Assembly: GCA_902594825.1 (NCBI GenBank)
Contig: CACJNO010000003.1
Span: 1-64,000 of the forward strand
From: an uncultured Pelagibacteraceae bacterium
Lineage (GTDB): Bacteria > Pseudomonadota > Alphaproteobacteria > Pelagibacterales > Pelagibacteraceae
Direction: 5' to 3'
Length of the DNA: 64,000 nucleotides
This document shows, in pieces, positions 56,612 to 64,000 of the stretch. Position numbers and translations under genes: made by a program. The notes beneath the pieces were generated by a model. That model made no database searches. It was not told where the DNA came from and saw only the letters and a list, made by a program, of their open reading frames with translations. How positions within the stretch are numbered: the first letter of the stretch is position 1; every line of letters starts with the position of its first letter.

Positions 56612-58033
56612 ATGTTAAATTTAGAATTAGTTTTTCCAGAAATTTTCCTCTCATTATCTATTATGTTTTTATTAATTTTAGGAGTTTTTAAAAAAGATAG
56701 TTCAAAATTAATTCAAAATGTTTCTTTAATTATCTTACTTATTACTGCTGTAATCACGTTTAATGAAACAATAAGTGTTAGTGAGGAAAAGCTCTTTAAT
56801 AATAGTGTGATAATTGATTATTTATCATCGTTTATGAAGATAATAACTTTATTAGCTGCTTTCTTGGTTTTAATAATTTCATCAGCCTATCTTAGAACAT
56901 TTAAGATTTTTAAGATTGAATATCCAATTCTAATTCTAAGCTCAGTTTTAGGTATGATGATAATGATAAGTTCTAATGATTTAATAGTATTTTATATGGG
57001 TCTTGAGTTACAATCTTTAGCATTGTATGTTTTAGCAACATTTAACAGAGACAATATTAAATCTTCAGAAGCAGGATTGAAATACTTTGTTTTAAGCGCA
57101 TTATCTTCAGGTTTATTATTGTATGGATGTTCATTAATATATGGTTTTACTGGATCAACTAACTTTGATGTTATTGCTACCCAGTTAAATTCAAACGAAT
57201 ACGCTTTGACATTTGGTATTGTTTTTATATTAGTTGGTTTAGCGTTTAAGATTTCAGCTGTTCCATTTCATATGTGGGCACCTGATGTATATGAAGGATC
57301 GCCAACTTCAGTAACATTATTTTTCACTATGGTTCCTAAAATAGCAGCGTTATCAGTTTTTATAAGATTTTTATATGTTCCATTTTTAAATTTAATTGAA
57401 CAGTGGCAAATGATTTTAATTTTTTTATCAATAGCCTCAATGCTTTTTGGAGCTGTTGCAGCGATAGGACAAACTAATTTAAAAAGATTAGTAGCATACA
57501 GCTCAATCAGTCATGTTGGTTATGCTTTGGCAGGCTTAGCAACTGGAACTAATGATGGAATACAAAGCTCAGTAATCTATATAACGATTTATATATTAAT
57601 GAATCTTGGACTTTTTTCATGCTTATTAATGATGAAACGAAACAATGAATATTACGAAAATATTGATGATTTATCTGGATTATCAAAAAATCATCCAATG
57701 TTGTCCTTATCTTTATTAATTATTCTTTTTTCTTTAGCAGGGATCCCTCCTCTTGCTGGTTTTTTTGCTAAATTTTATGTTTTTAAAACAGTTATAGAAC
57801 AATCAATGTATTTTTTAGCTGTGGTTGGCTTATTATCAACTGTAGTTGCTGCCTTTTATTACTTGAGATTAATAAAGATAATGTACTTTGATGAAGAAAA
57901 AGAAAAATATGACACAGATCATAGTCTTTGGTTAAAATTCTCTCTCACAGCTTCTACACTGTTAATTTTGATATACTTCATATTCCCAAGTCAACTAATT
58001 GAAGTAGTTTCAAGAATTAACATAATTCAATGA
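56612..58033 (+). CDS. nuoN: NADH-quinone oxidoreductase subunit N
   Basis: Antiporter-like proton-pumping subunit, 473 residues, with MGLELQSLALYVLATF and FKISAVPFHMWAPDVYEGSP. Last nuo gene; it overlaps birA by 4 nt, so birA is translationally coupled to complex I. Confidence 0.97.
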   Translation: MLNLELVFPEIFLSLSIMFLLILGVFKKDSSKLIQNVSLIILLITAVITFNETISVSEEKLFNNSVIIDYLSSFMKIITLLAAFLVLIISSAYLRTFKIFKIEYPILILSSVLGMMIMISSNDLIVFYMGLELQSLALYVLATFNRDNIKSSEAGLKYFVLSALSSGLLLYGCSLIYGFTGSTNFDVIATQLNSNEYALTFGIVFILVGLAFKISAVPFHMWAPDVYEGSPTSVTLFFTMVPKIAALSVFIRFLYVPFLNLIEQWQMILIFLSIASMLFGAVAAIGQTNLKRLVAYSSISHVGYALAGLATGTNDGIQSSVIYITIYILMNLGLFSCLLMMKRNNEYYENIDDLSGLSKNHPMLSLSLLIILFSLAGIPPLAGFFAKFYVFKTVIEQSMYFLAVVGLLSTVVAAFYYLRLIKIMYFDEEKEKYDTDHSLWLKFSLTASTLLILIYFIFPSQLIEVVSRINIIQ

Positions 58034-58566
58034 AGTTAAAGCAATTTAATTTTAAAAAAGTAAAAAGTAGTAATCATACTGCAATTAGATTAATTAAATC
58101 CTCTAAAAATGAATTTGGTTTGGTTGTTTCAGAGACCCAATCAAAAGGAAAGGGACAATATGGAAGGAAATGGATCTCGTATAAAGGAAACATATTAGTA
58201 TCTTTTTTTTACAAATTAGATGATATTAATTTATCTCATAGCTCATTAACTAAAAAAAATTGTTTTTTAGTTAGAGATGTTATTTCAAAATATTATAATA
58301 AAAAGATTACTTTTAAATCACCCAATGATTTATTAATTGATAGAAAAAAAATTTGTGGAATCTTACAGGAAAAAATTGAAAAATCTAAAAAGCAATATTT
58401 TGTTGTTGGAATCGGACTCAATTTGATCAAAAGCCCTAATATACCAAATTATCCCACAACAAATTTATTTGAAATTACAAATCGAAAGATAAATAAGAAA
58501 AAATTTGTGAAAGAATTAAAAATAACTTTTGAGAAATTTTTATCAAAGTACTATAAAACCAACTAA
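58030..58566 (+). CDS. birA: Biotin-[acetyl-CoA carboxylase] ligase, short form
   Basis: Attaches biotin to the carboxylase carrier domain. The 178 residues keep the catalytic core: SKGKGQYGRKW (residues 38-48), KSPNDLLIDRKKICGILQE (residues 96-114) and VVGIGLNL (125-132). There is no N-terminal repressor domain and apparently no C-terminal SH3-like domain, so it is shorter than most ligases. The stop abuts coaX. Order nuoN-birA-coaX-rnj is typical of alphaproteobacteria. Confidence 0.88.
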   Translation: MKLKQFNFKKVKSSNHTAIRLIKSSKNEFGLVVSETQSKGKGQYGRKWISYKGNILVSFFYKLDDINLSHSSLTKKNCFLVRDVISKYYNKKITFKSPNDLLIDRKKICGILQEKIEKSKKQYFVVGIGLNLIKSPNIPNYPTTNLFEITNRKINKKKFVKELKITFEKFLSKYYKTN

Positions 58567-59304
58567 ATGATTATTTTGGGCGATATAGGAAATACTGAAA
58601 CAAAAATTTGTTTAGTAAAAAATAATAAGATTGTTAAAAAAATTTTAATTCCCTCTAAAGGAAAAAAAATACATATTTTGAATAAACATTTTAAAAAATT
58701 TAATTTTGTAAAATTAAAAAAGTTATTATTTTGTAGTGTTGTTCCATCTACTTTTAAAGAATTAAAAAATTATTTTAAAAAAAAAACACAAATTAAATGT
58801 TTTGAATTAAAAGAACTAAATTTAAGATCTATTTTGAAAATCGATGTAAATTATAAACAAGTAGGTTCTGATAGATTAGCTAATGCAATCTGTGTTTCTA
58901 AAAAAAATAAGAATTTTATTATTTTAGATTTTGGCACAGCTACTACTTTTGATGTTTTAATAAAAAGAAATTATAAAGGAGGTATTATTTCTCCAGGCAT
59001 CAATCTTTCACTAAACACGCTTTCTGATAAAGCATCTTTAATTCCTAAAATTAATCTAAAAAAAATGTCTAAAGTTATTGGAAAAGATACAAAGTCAGCT
59101 GTCAGATCTGGTTTTTTCTGGGGTTATGCTGGATTGATTGACAATATTATAAATTTGATTAAGAAAGAAACAAAAAAGTCATTTGAAGTAATTATCACTG
59201 GTGGTTTTTCAAAATTATTTAAAAACTCAATTAAAACAAATGCAAAACAAGATTTTGATATTACAATTAATGGTCTTATTAGAGCTTCAAAACTTATAAA
59301 ATAA
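58567..59304 (+). CDS. coaX: Type III pantothenate kinase
   Basis: First step of coenzyme A synthesis. 245 residues with the ASKHA-fold ATP motif GDIGNTETK at residues 5-13, the VGSDRLANAI segment, ILDFGTATTFD and the GGIISPGINLSLNTL segment. It starts immediately after birA. Confidence 0.93.
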   Translation: MIILGDIGNTETKICLVKNNKIVKKILIPSKGKKIHILNKHFKKFNFVKLKKLLFCSVVPSTFKELKNYFKKKTQIKCFELKELNLRSILKIDVNYKQVGSDRLANAICVSKKNKNFIILDFGTATTFDVLIKRNYKGGIISPGINLSLNTLSDKASLIPKINLKKMSKVIGKDTKSAVRSGFFWGYAGLIDNIINLIKKETKKSFEVIITGGFSKLFKNSIKTNAKQDFDITINGLIRASKLIK

Positions 59305-59305
59305 T

Positions 59306-60964
59306 ATGAAAGATGAATTTTTATTTTGCCCATTGGGTGGTTCTGGCGAAATTGGAATGAATATGAATTTATTTGGATATGGTCGACAAGGTGATCATAA
59401 GTGGATTATGGTTGACATCGGTGTAACCTTTGCTGATGATACTGTTCCTGGAATTGATTTGATTTACCCTGATCCAGGATTCATACAAGAAAGAAAAGAA
59501 AATTTACTTGGAATAATACTAACCCATGCCCATGAAGATCATATAGGTGCTGTAGCTCATCTTTGGCCTAAGTTAGGTTGTAAAATTTATGCAACACCTT
59601 TCACCGCTGTATTGATTAAAGAAAAATTTAAAGAAAAACATATAGATATTACTAAAGATTTACAAATAGTAGAATTGAATGGAAAAGTTAAATTAGATCC
59701 TTTTGAAATTGAATATATTACATTAACACATTCAATTTTAGAACCAAATGGACTTAAAATTCAAACACCGGCTGGAGTTGTATTGCATACTGGGGATTGG
59801 AAAGTTGATCCTAATCCATTAATTGGAGATGAAATTAATTCAAAAAGATTAAAAGAAATTGGCGATCAAGGCGTTTTAGCTATGATTTGTGACTCTACAA
59901 ATGTTTTTAGTGCAGGTAGATCAGGCTCTGAATTAGATGTGAGAAAAAATATGCTTAATATCATGAATAGATTAAAAAAAAGAATAATAATAACTTCTTT
60001 TGCATCAAATGTAGCAAGAATGGAGTCTGCTTTTTATTGTGCTGAAAAAACAGGAAGACAAATTTCATTAGTTGGTAGATCTATGCATAGAATATATAAA
60101 GCAGCAAGACAATGCGGATATTTGAAAAATACAATTAATCCTATAGATCCAAGAGAAGCAAAAAATATTTCAAGAGATAAAATAGTATATCTTTGCACAG
60201 GAAGCCAAGGCGAACCTATGGGTGCTATGATGCGAATTTCAAATTATACCCATCCAGATGTATTTATTGAAAAAGATGATGCAGTTATATTTTCGTCTAA
60301 AATTATCCCAGGCAATGAAAAGAAACTTTATAAACTTCACAATCAGTTAGTAAAAGATGGAATAGAGGTAATTTCTGAAGAAAGTGAATTTATTCATGTT
60401 TCTGGTCATCCAAATAGAGAAGACTTAAAGGATATGTATAGTTGGGTCAAACCAAAATGTGTGATCCCAGTACATGGTGAACATAGACATATGATAGAAC
60501 ACATCAATTTTGCTAAAGAAATGCAAGTACCTCATCCAGTTCAAGTAGAAAATGGTGATATTGTAAAACTAGCTCCTGGTGATTATCCTGAGGTTTACGA
60601 TAAAGCTCCAAATGGTAGATTATATTTAGATGGGAGTGTGAGTGTAGAAGAAAACTCTCAATCAATTAAAGATAGAAAAAATTTGAGCGCTAACGGTTAT
60701 CTTGAAATTACGATTTTGATAACACCTAGGGGTAATATTCATAATAATCCAATAATAACTTTTAGGGGATTACCTGTTTATGATACCAGTGAGTTTATTT
60801 ATGGTTTAGAAGAAGAAATAGAAAAAACAACTAAGTCATTTAAACTTGGAAACAAGAATCAGGAGCACAATCTCATAGATGCTTTAAAAATTGCATCTAG
60901 AAAATTTACTAAAGAAAAAACTGGTAAAAAACCCTTTACAAATATCAATTTAGTTAAAATTTAA
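59306..60964 (+). CDS. rnj: Ribonuclease J
   Basis: A metallo-beta-lactamase/beta-CASP RNase of 552 residues, able to act as 5' exonuclease and endonuclease. The metal-binding motif HAHEDH is at residues 74-79, followed by the GDWK region and CDSTN, then the beta-CASP motifs with the late SGHPNREDL and VHGEHRHM. The open frame begins at ATG 59306, 1 nt after coaX. It overlaps the DUF1467 gene by one base. Confidence 0.95.
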   Translation: MKDEFLFCPLGGSGEIGMNMNLFGYGRQGDHKWIMVDIGVTFADDTVPGIDLIYPDPGFIQERKENLLGIILTHAHEDHIGAVAHLWPKLGCKIYATPFTAVLIKEKFKEKHIDITKDLQIVELNGKVKLDPFEIEYITLTHSILEPNGLKIQTPAGVVLHTGDWKVDPNPLIGDEINSKRLKEIGDQGVLAMICDSTNVFSAGRSGSELDVRKNMLNIMNRLKKRIIITSFASNVARMESAFYCAEKTGRQISLVGRSMHRIYKAARQCGYLKNTINPIDPREAKNISRDKIVYLCTGSQGEPMGAMMRISNYTHPDVFIEKDDAVIFSSKIIPGNEKKLYKLHNQLVKDGIEVISEESEFIHVSGHPNREDLKDMYSWVKPKCVIPVHGEHRHMIEHINFAKEMQVPHPVQVENGDIVKLAPGDYPEVYDKAPNGRLYLDGSVSVEENSQSIKDRKNLSANGYLEITILITPRGNIHNNPIITFRGLPVYDTSEFIYGLEEEIEKTTKSFKLGNKNQEHNLIDALKIASRKFTKEKTGKKPFTNINLVKI

Positions 60965-61209
60965 TGAGCATTACAGGCTTAGCTATAATATATATAATTA
61001 TTTGGTGGATTATTTTTTTTGCAATTTTACCAATTGATGTGGATAGAATTAAAATTAAAAAGGTAGAAGGTGAGGATCCAGGGTCACCAGAAAATCCAAA
61101 AATGTTAAAGAAATTCATTTATTGTACCATAATTGCAACTATTTTATTCATAATAATATATTTATTAATGAAGTTTGAATATTTGAACTTAAGAAATATA
61201 ATCAGCTAA
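60964..61209 (+). CDS. DUF1467 family small membrane protein
   Basis: An 81-residue protein with two transmembrane helices (about residues 3-23 and 50-70), and a polar loop with GEDPGSPENPKMLKK. DUF1467 genes sit beside proS and rnj in many alphaproteobacteria; the function is unknown. It overlaps rnj by one base and precedes proS by 1 nt. Confidence 0.87.
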   Translation: MSITGLAIIYIIIWWIIFFAILPIDVDRIKIKKVEGEDPGSPENPKMLKKFIYCTIIATILFIIIYLLMKFEYLNLRNIIS

Positions 61210-61210
61210 C

Positions 61211-62545
61211 ATGTATATTTCAAAATCTTTTATACCAATATTAAAAAATAATCCATCTGAAGCAAAAATTAAATCACATCAATTAATGTTAAGAGTTGGA
61301 ATGATTAAACAATCTGCTGCTGGTATTTACTCATGGTTACCACTTGGATTTAAGGTTATGAAGAAAATAGAGCAAGTAGTACGAGAAGAACAAAATAAAA
61401 TTGGAGCTCAAGAAATACTAATGCCAACTATTCAATCTAGTGAAATTTGGAAAGAAAGTGGAAGATACGAAGATTATGGTGAAGAGATGTTGAGAATTAA
61501 AGACCGTCAAGATCGGGAAATGCTTTATGGACCAACTAATGAAGAGTTGGTAACAGATATATTTAGAGCATCAATTAAATCATATAAATCTTTACCTCAA
61601 CTTTTATATCATATTCAATGGAAATTTAGAGACGAGATAAGACCAAGATTTGGAATTATGAGGTGTAGAGAATTTTTTATGAAAGATGCATATTCATTTG
61701 ATATATCAGATGAAGATGCACAATTTTCATACAATAAATTTTTCTTATCTTACCTTAAGACTTTTAAAAGATTAGATCTAACAGCTATACCAATGGCAGC
61801 AGATACAGGTCCTATAGGAGGAAATCTTTCACATGAATTTATTATATTAGCTGAAACAGGAGAAAGCAAAATTTTCACTGATAAAAGAATTTTTGATTTG
61901 ACTGCTGAGGATACAAAATTAGAAAAAAATTCTTTACAAGATATGAGAAAAAAATATGAAAAATATTATTCAGTTACTGATGAAAAATTTAATAAAGAAG
62001 AGTTTGAAAAAAAAGTTTTAAATGAAAATAGATTAATTACAAAAGGAATAGAAGTAGGACATATTTTTTATTTTGGAGACAAATATTCAAAACCAATGGG
62101 AGCATCGGTAGATTTACCGGGTGGAAAAAAAGATTTTGTTAAAATGGGCTCATATGGAATAGGTGTTTCAAGATTAGTTGGAGCAATAATAGAGGCAAAA
62201 TATGATGAAAAAAGTGAAGTCATGAAATGGCCAATTTCTGTTGCACCATACGATGTTGCCATTATTCCTATGATTAATAAAAATGATAATTCAGCGCTAG
62301 AAAAAGCAAATAATATTTATTTAGAGCTTAATAAAAATAATATAGATTCAATAATTGATGATACTGATGAAAATTTTTCTTCAAAAATTAAAAAGATGAA
62401 TTTAATAGGTGCTCCTTATCAAATAATCATAGGAAAGCAAACAGATGACGCGATGTTAGAGTTTAGAGAAGTTGGAGGAGAATCTCAAAAAATCAAATTA
62501 AAAGACATAATAAATAAAATTACTAAACAAAAAGTAAAAAATTGA
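61211..62545 (+). CDS. proS: Prolyl-tRNA synthetase, short bacterial form
   Basis: Class II synthetase of 444 residues without the editing insertion domain, the usual alphaproteobacterial length. Motif 2 is in FRDEIRPRFGIMRCREFFMKD, motif 3 in GSYGIGVSRLVGAI, and the anticodon-binding domain is C-terminal (QIIIGKQ). The stop overlaps the next start by 4 nt in TTGA. Confidence 0.95.
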   Translation: MYISKSFIPILKNNPSEAKIKSHQLMLRVGMIKQSAAGIYSWLPLGFKVMKKIEQVVREEQNKIGAQEILMPTIQSSEIWKESGRYEDYGEEMLRIKDRQDREMLYGPTNEELVTDIFRASIKSYKSLPQLLYHIQWKFRDEIRPRFGIMRCREFFMKDAYSFDISDEDAQFSYNKFFLSYLKTFKRLDLTAIPMAADTGPIGGNLSHEFIILAETGESKIFTDKRIFDLTAEDTKLEKNSLQDMRKKYEKYYSVTDEKFNKEEFEKKVLNENRLITKGIEVGHIFYFGDKYSKPMGASVDLPGGKKDFVKMGSYGIGVSRLVGAIIEAKYDEKSEVMKWPISVAPYDVAIIPMINKNDNSALEKANNIYLELNKNNIDSIIDDTDENFSSKIKKMNLIGAPYQIIIGKQTDDAMLEFREVGGESQKIKLKDIINKITKQKVKN

Positions 62546-63777
62546 TTTCTACATTAGAAAAAGAGATTACATTTAGATTTCTTAAAGCCAGAAAACAAGA
62601 TGGTTTTCTAAATATAATTTCTATCTTTTCTTTTATTGGAATAAGTTTAGGTGTAGCAGTTTTAATAATTGTCATGTCGGTAATGAATGGTTTTAGATCA
62701 GAACTAATTAACAAAATCGTGGGTTTTAATGCACATATTACAGTAAAGCCATATGAAAAAAAATATATTAACCCCGCCAGATTCAATAATTCTCAATTAA
62801 ATTCTATAAGCAAAAATTTAATTTCAAGTAATAGTGGTGAAGCTATAATAATTAAAAAAGATATTTCTAAAGGTCTTGTTTTAAGAGGTTATTCTAAAAA
62901 TGATTTTTCAAAATTAAAGATAATTAAAGATGAAACTTTTATAGGTGATAGAAATAATTTAACTAAAAATTATATATCAATAGGTAAAGAGTTGAGTTTT
63001 ACTCTTGGGCTCAAGATTGGAGATGATGTAACAATAATGTCATCATCAGGAGTTGAAACAATTATAGGTAATCTTCCTAAAAAAAAAATATTCACAGTAA
63101 TTTCCCTTTTTGAAAGTGGATTAGTTGATTTTGACAATAATATAGCTTTTATAAATTTAGATACTTTAGATGAATTTTTTAATCTAACTAAAAATGATAG
63201 AAATTTAGAAATTTATCTAAAAAACCCTCAAAATATTGAAAACCAAAAATTTATTGTTCAACAAATATTTCCTGATGAGTTTGTATATAGTTGGGCTGAT
63301 ACAAATAGTTCCTTATTTTCAGCTTTAAAAGTAGAAAGAAATGTAATGTTTATAATATTGTCTTTAATTATTATTGTAGCAGCTTTTAATATAATATCTG
63401 GTTTAACAATTTTAGTAAAAAACAAAACACGCGATATAGCAATTCTAAAATCTATAGGTGTTTTAAATAAATCTATAGTAAAAATATTTTTTTTAGTTGG
63501 TTTTACCATTGGAACTTCAGCTACTATCTTTGGTATTATATTGGGAGTAATTTTTTCAATGTATGTAGAAAATTTAAGACAATTTCTAAGCGATATATTT
63601 GATATTAGTCTTTTTCCAGAAGAAATTTATTTTTTAAGCTCTATGCCATCAGAGATAAATCCATCCTCAATTTTTTTGATTTCTTTATGTTCAGTATTAA
63701 TAACTATAGTTGTTTCTATATTTCCCGCCATAAGAGCTGCGAAATTAGATCCTGTAAAAGCACTCAAATATGAATAA
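62542..63777 (+). CDS. lolC: Lipoprotein-releasing ABC transporter permease (LolC/LolE)
   Basis: Inner-membrane permease that hands outer-membrane lipoproteins to the periplasmic carrier. 411 residues: helix 1 near residue 25, a periplasmic domain of about 200 residues, and three helices from about residue 265. The LolC-type start EITFRFLKARKQDGFL is clear. The start is TTG 62542, overlapping the proS stop; there is no nearby ATG. Overlaps lolD by 8 nt. Confidence 0.9.
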   Translation: MISTLEKEITFRFLKARKQDGFLNIISIFSFIGISLGVAVLIIVMSVMNGFRSELINKIVGFNAHITVKPYEKKYINPARFNNSQLNSISKNLISSNSGEAIIIKKDISKGLVLRGYSKNDFSKLKIIKDETFIGDRNNLTKNYISIGKELSFTLGLKIGDDVTIMSSSGVETIIGNLPKKKIFTVISLFESGLVDFDNNIAFINLDTLDEFFNLTKNDRNLEIYLKNPQNIENQKFIVQQIFPDEFVYSWADTNSSLFSALKVERNVMFIILSLIIIVAAFNIISGLTILVKNKTRDIAILKSIGVLNKSIVKIFFLVGFTIGTSATIFGIILGVIFSMYVENLRQFLSDIFDISLFPEEIYFLSSMPSEINPSSIFLISLCSVLITIVVSIFPAIRAAKLDPVKALKYE

Positions 63778-64000
63778 TCTAATCCAACTTTCAAATATAA
63801 ATAAAAGTTTTGTTACAAAAAAAAAAATAAATGTTTTAAAAAAGATTAATTACAAATTTAATAAGGGTAAAATTTATTCACTTATAGGACCATCTGGATC
63901 AGGTAAATCAACTCTTTTAAATATACTTTCATTGATTGATCGTCCAAGCTCAGGATCTATTGCAATTGAAAATAATTATATAGATTTTAAAAATTCCAAA
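63770..64000 (+). CDS. lolD: Lipoprotein-releasing ABC transporter ATPase (LolD), 3' cut by window
   Basis: The frame from ATG 63770 is open to the window end (77 residues). It shows an ABC ATPase N terminus with Walker A GPSGSGKST near residue 41 and the following LLNILSLIDRPSSG typical of LolD. It overlaps lolC by 8 nt. The rest lies outside. Confidence 0.92.
   Translation, partial: MNNLIQLSNINKSFVTKKKINVLKKINYKFNKGKIYSLIGPSGSGKSTLLNILSLIDRPSSGSIAIENNYIDFKNSK

Overview
The window is very AT-rich chromosomal DNA with tightly packed, often overlapping genes, almost no intergenic space and few Shine-Dalgarno sequences. Gene order (nuoA-N, birA, coaX, rnj, a DUF1467 gene, proS, lolC, lolD; tig-clpP-clpX-lon) is alphaproteobacterial. 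Extreme streamlining, base composition, a TRAP transporter and single-copy tRNA genes point to the SAR11 clade (Pelagibacterales, Candidatus Pelagibacter-like). This is inference from content; no search was run.

Layout. 1-9.7 kb (+): the end of glmU, then glmS, a class II DAHP synthase, nadE, cysS, cimA, a DUF1989 gene, a TrmJ-like methyltransferase and rpsD. 9.75-17.0 kb (-): one compact nine-gene run sfsA-map-purB-purC-purS-purQ-purL-bolA-grxD. 17.0-22.4 kb (+): a CinA-type domain protein, a GGCT-like protein, and a three-gene membrane glycosylation module (a Dpm1-like glycosyltransferase between two polytopic GT-C-like proteins). 22.36-23.47 kb: a 997-bp island bounded by a 109-bp direct repeat that contains the promoter and 5' half of tRNA-Leu(UAA). 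It carries two small genes for exported proteins and has no integrase. The intact tRNA-Leu sits at its right edge and runs directly into nadK.

24.3-28.6 kb (-): GMC oxidoreductase, TerC/YjbE membrane protein, SDR, M23 peptidase-like protein and a methyltransferase, nearly all overlapping. 28.75-34.1 kb (+): a TRAP transporter (dctP, a strong terminator, dctQ, dctM), an NCS1 permease and an SDR. 34.1-37.6 kb: small genes on both strands (DUF3047, YbgC-like thioesterase, type 5 uracil-DNA glycosylase, histidine phosphatase, DUF1289), including two very short genes that are easily missed. 37.7-43.8 kb (+): tRNA-Leu(UAG), tig, clpP, clpX, lon and a 39-residue membrane protein. 43.9-58.0 kb (+): tRNA-Val, tRNA-Asp, then the 14-gene respiratory complex I operon preceded by a Fur-box-like palindrome. 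58.0-64.0 kb (+): birA, coaX, rnj, DUF1467, proS, lolC and the start of lolD.

Most of the window is core metabolism and needs little interpretation. The most unusual locus is the tRNA-Leu half-duplication island at 22.36-23.47 kb. Next are the glycosylation module beside it, three small genes at 36.66, 37.19 and 43.68 kb, the two tRNA-Leu genes that run within 6-9 nt into protein genes, and the Fur-like palindrome before nuoA. No CRISPR array, rRNA gene, insertion sequence, integrase or prophage gene was seen, and no stretch much over 300 bases lacks a gene.
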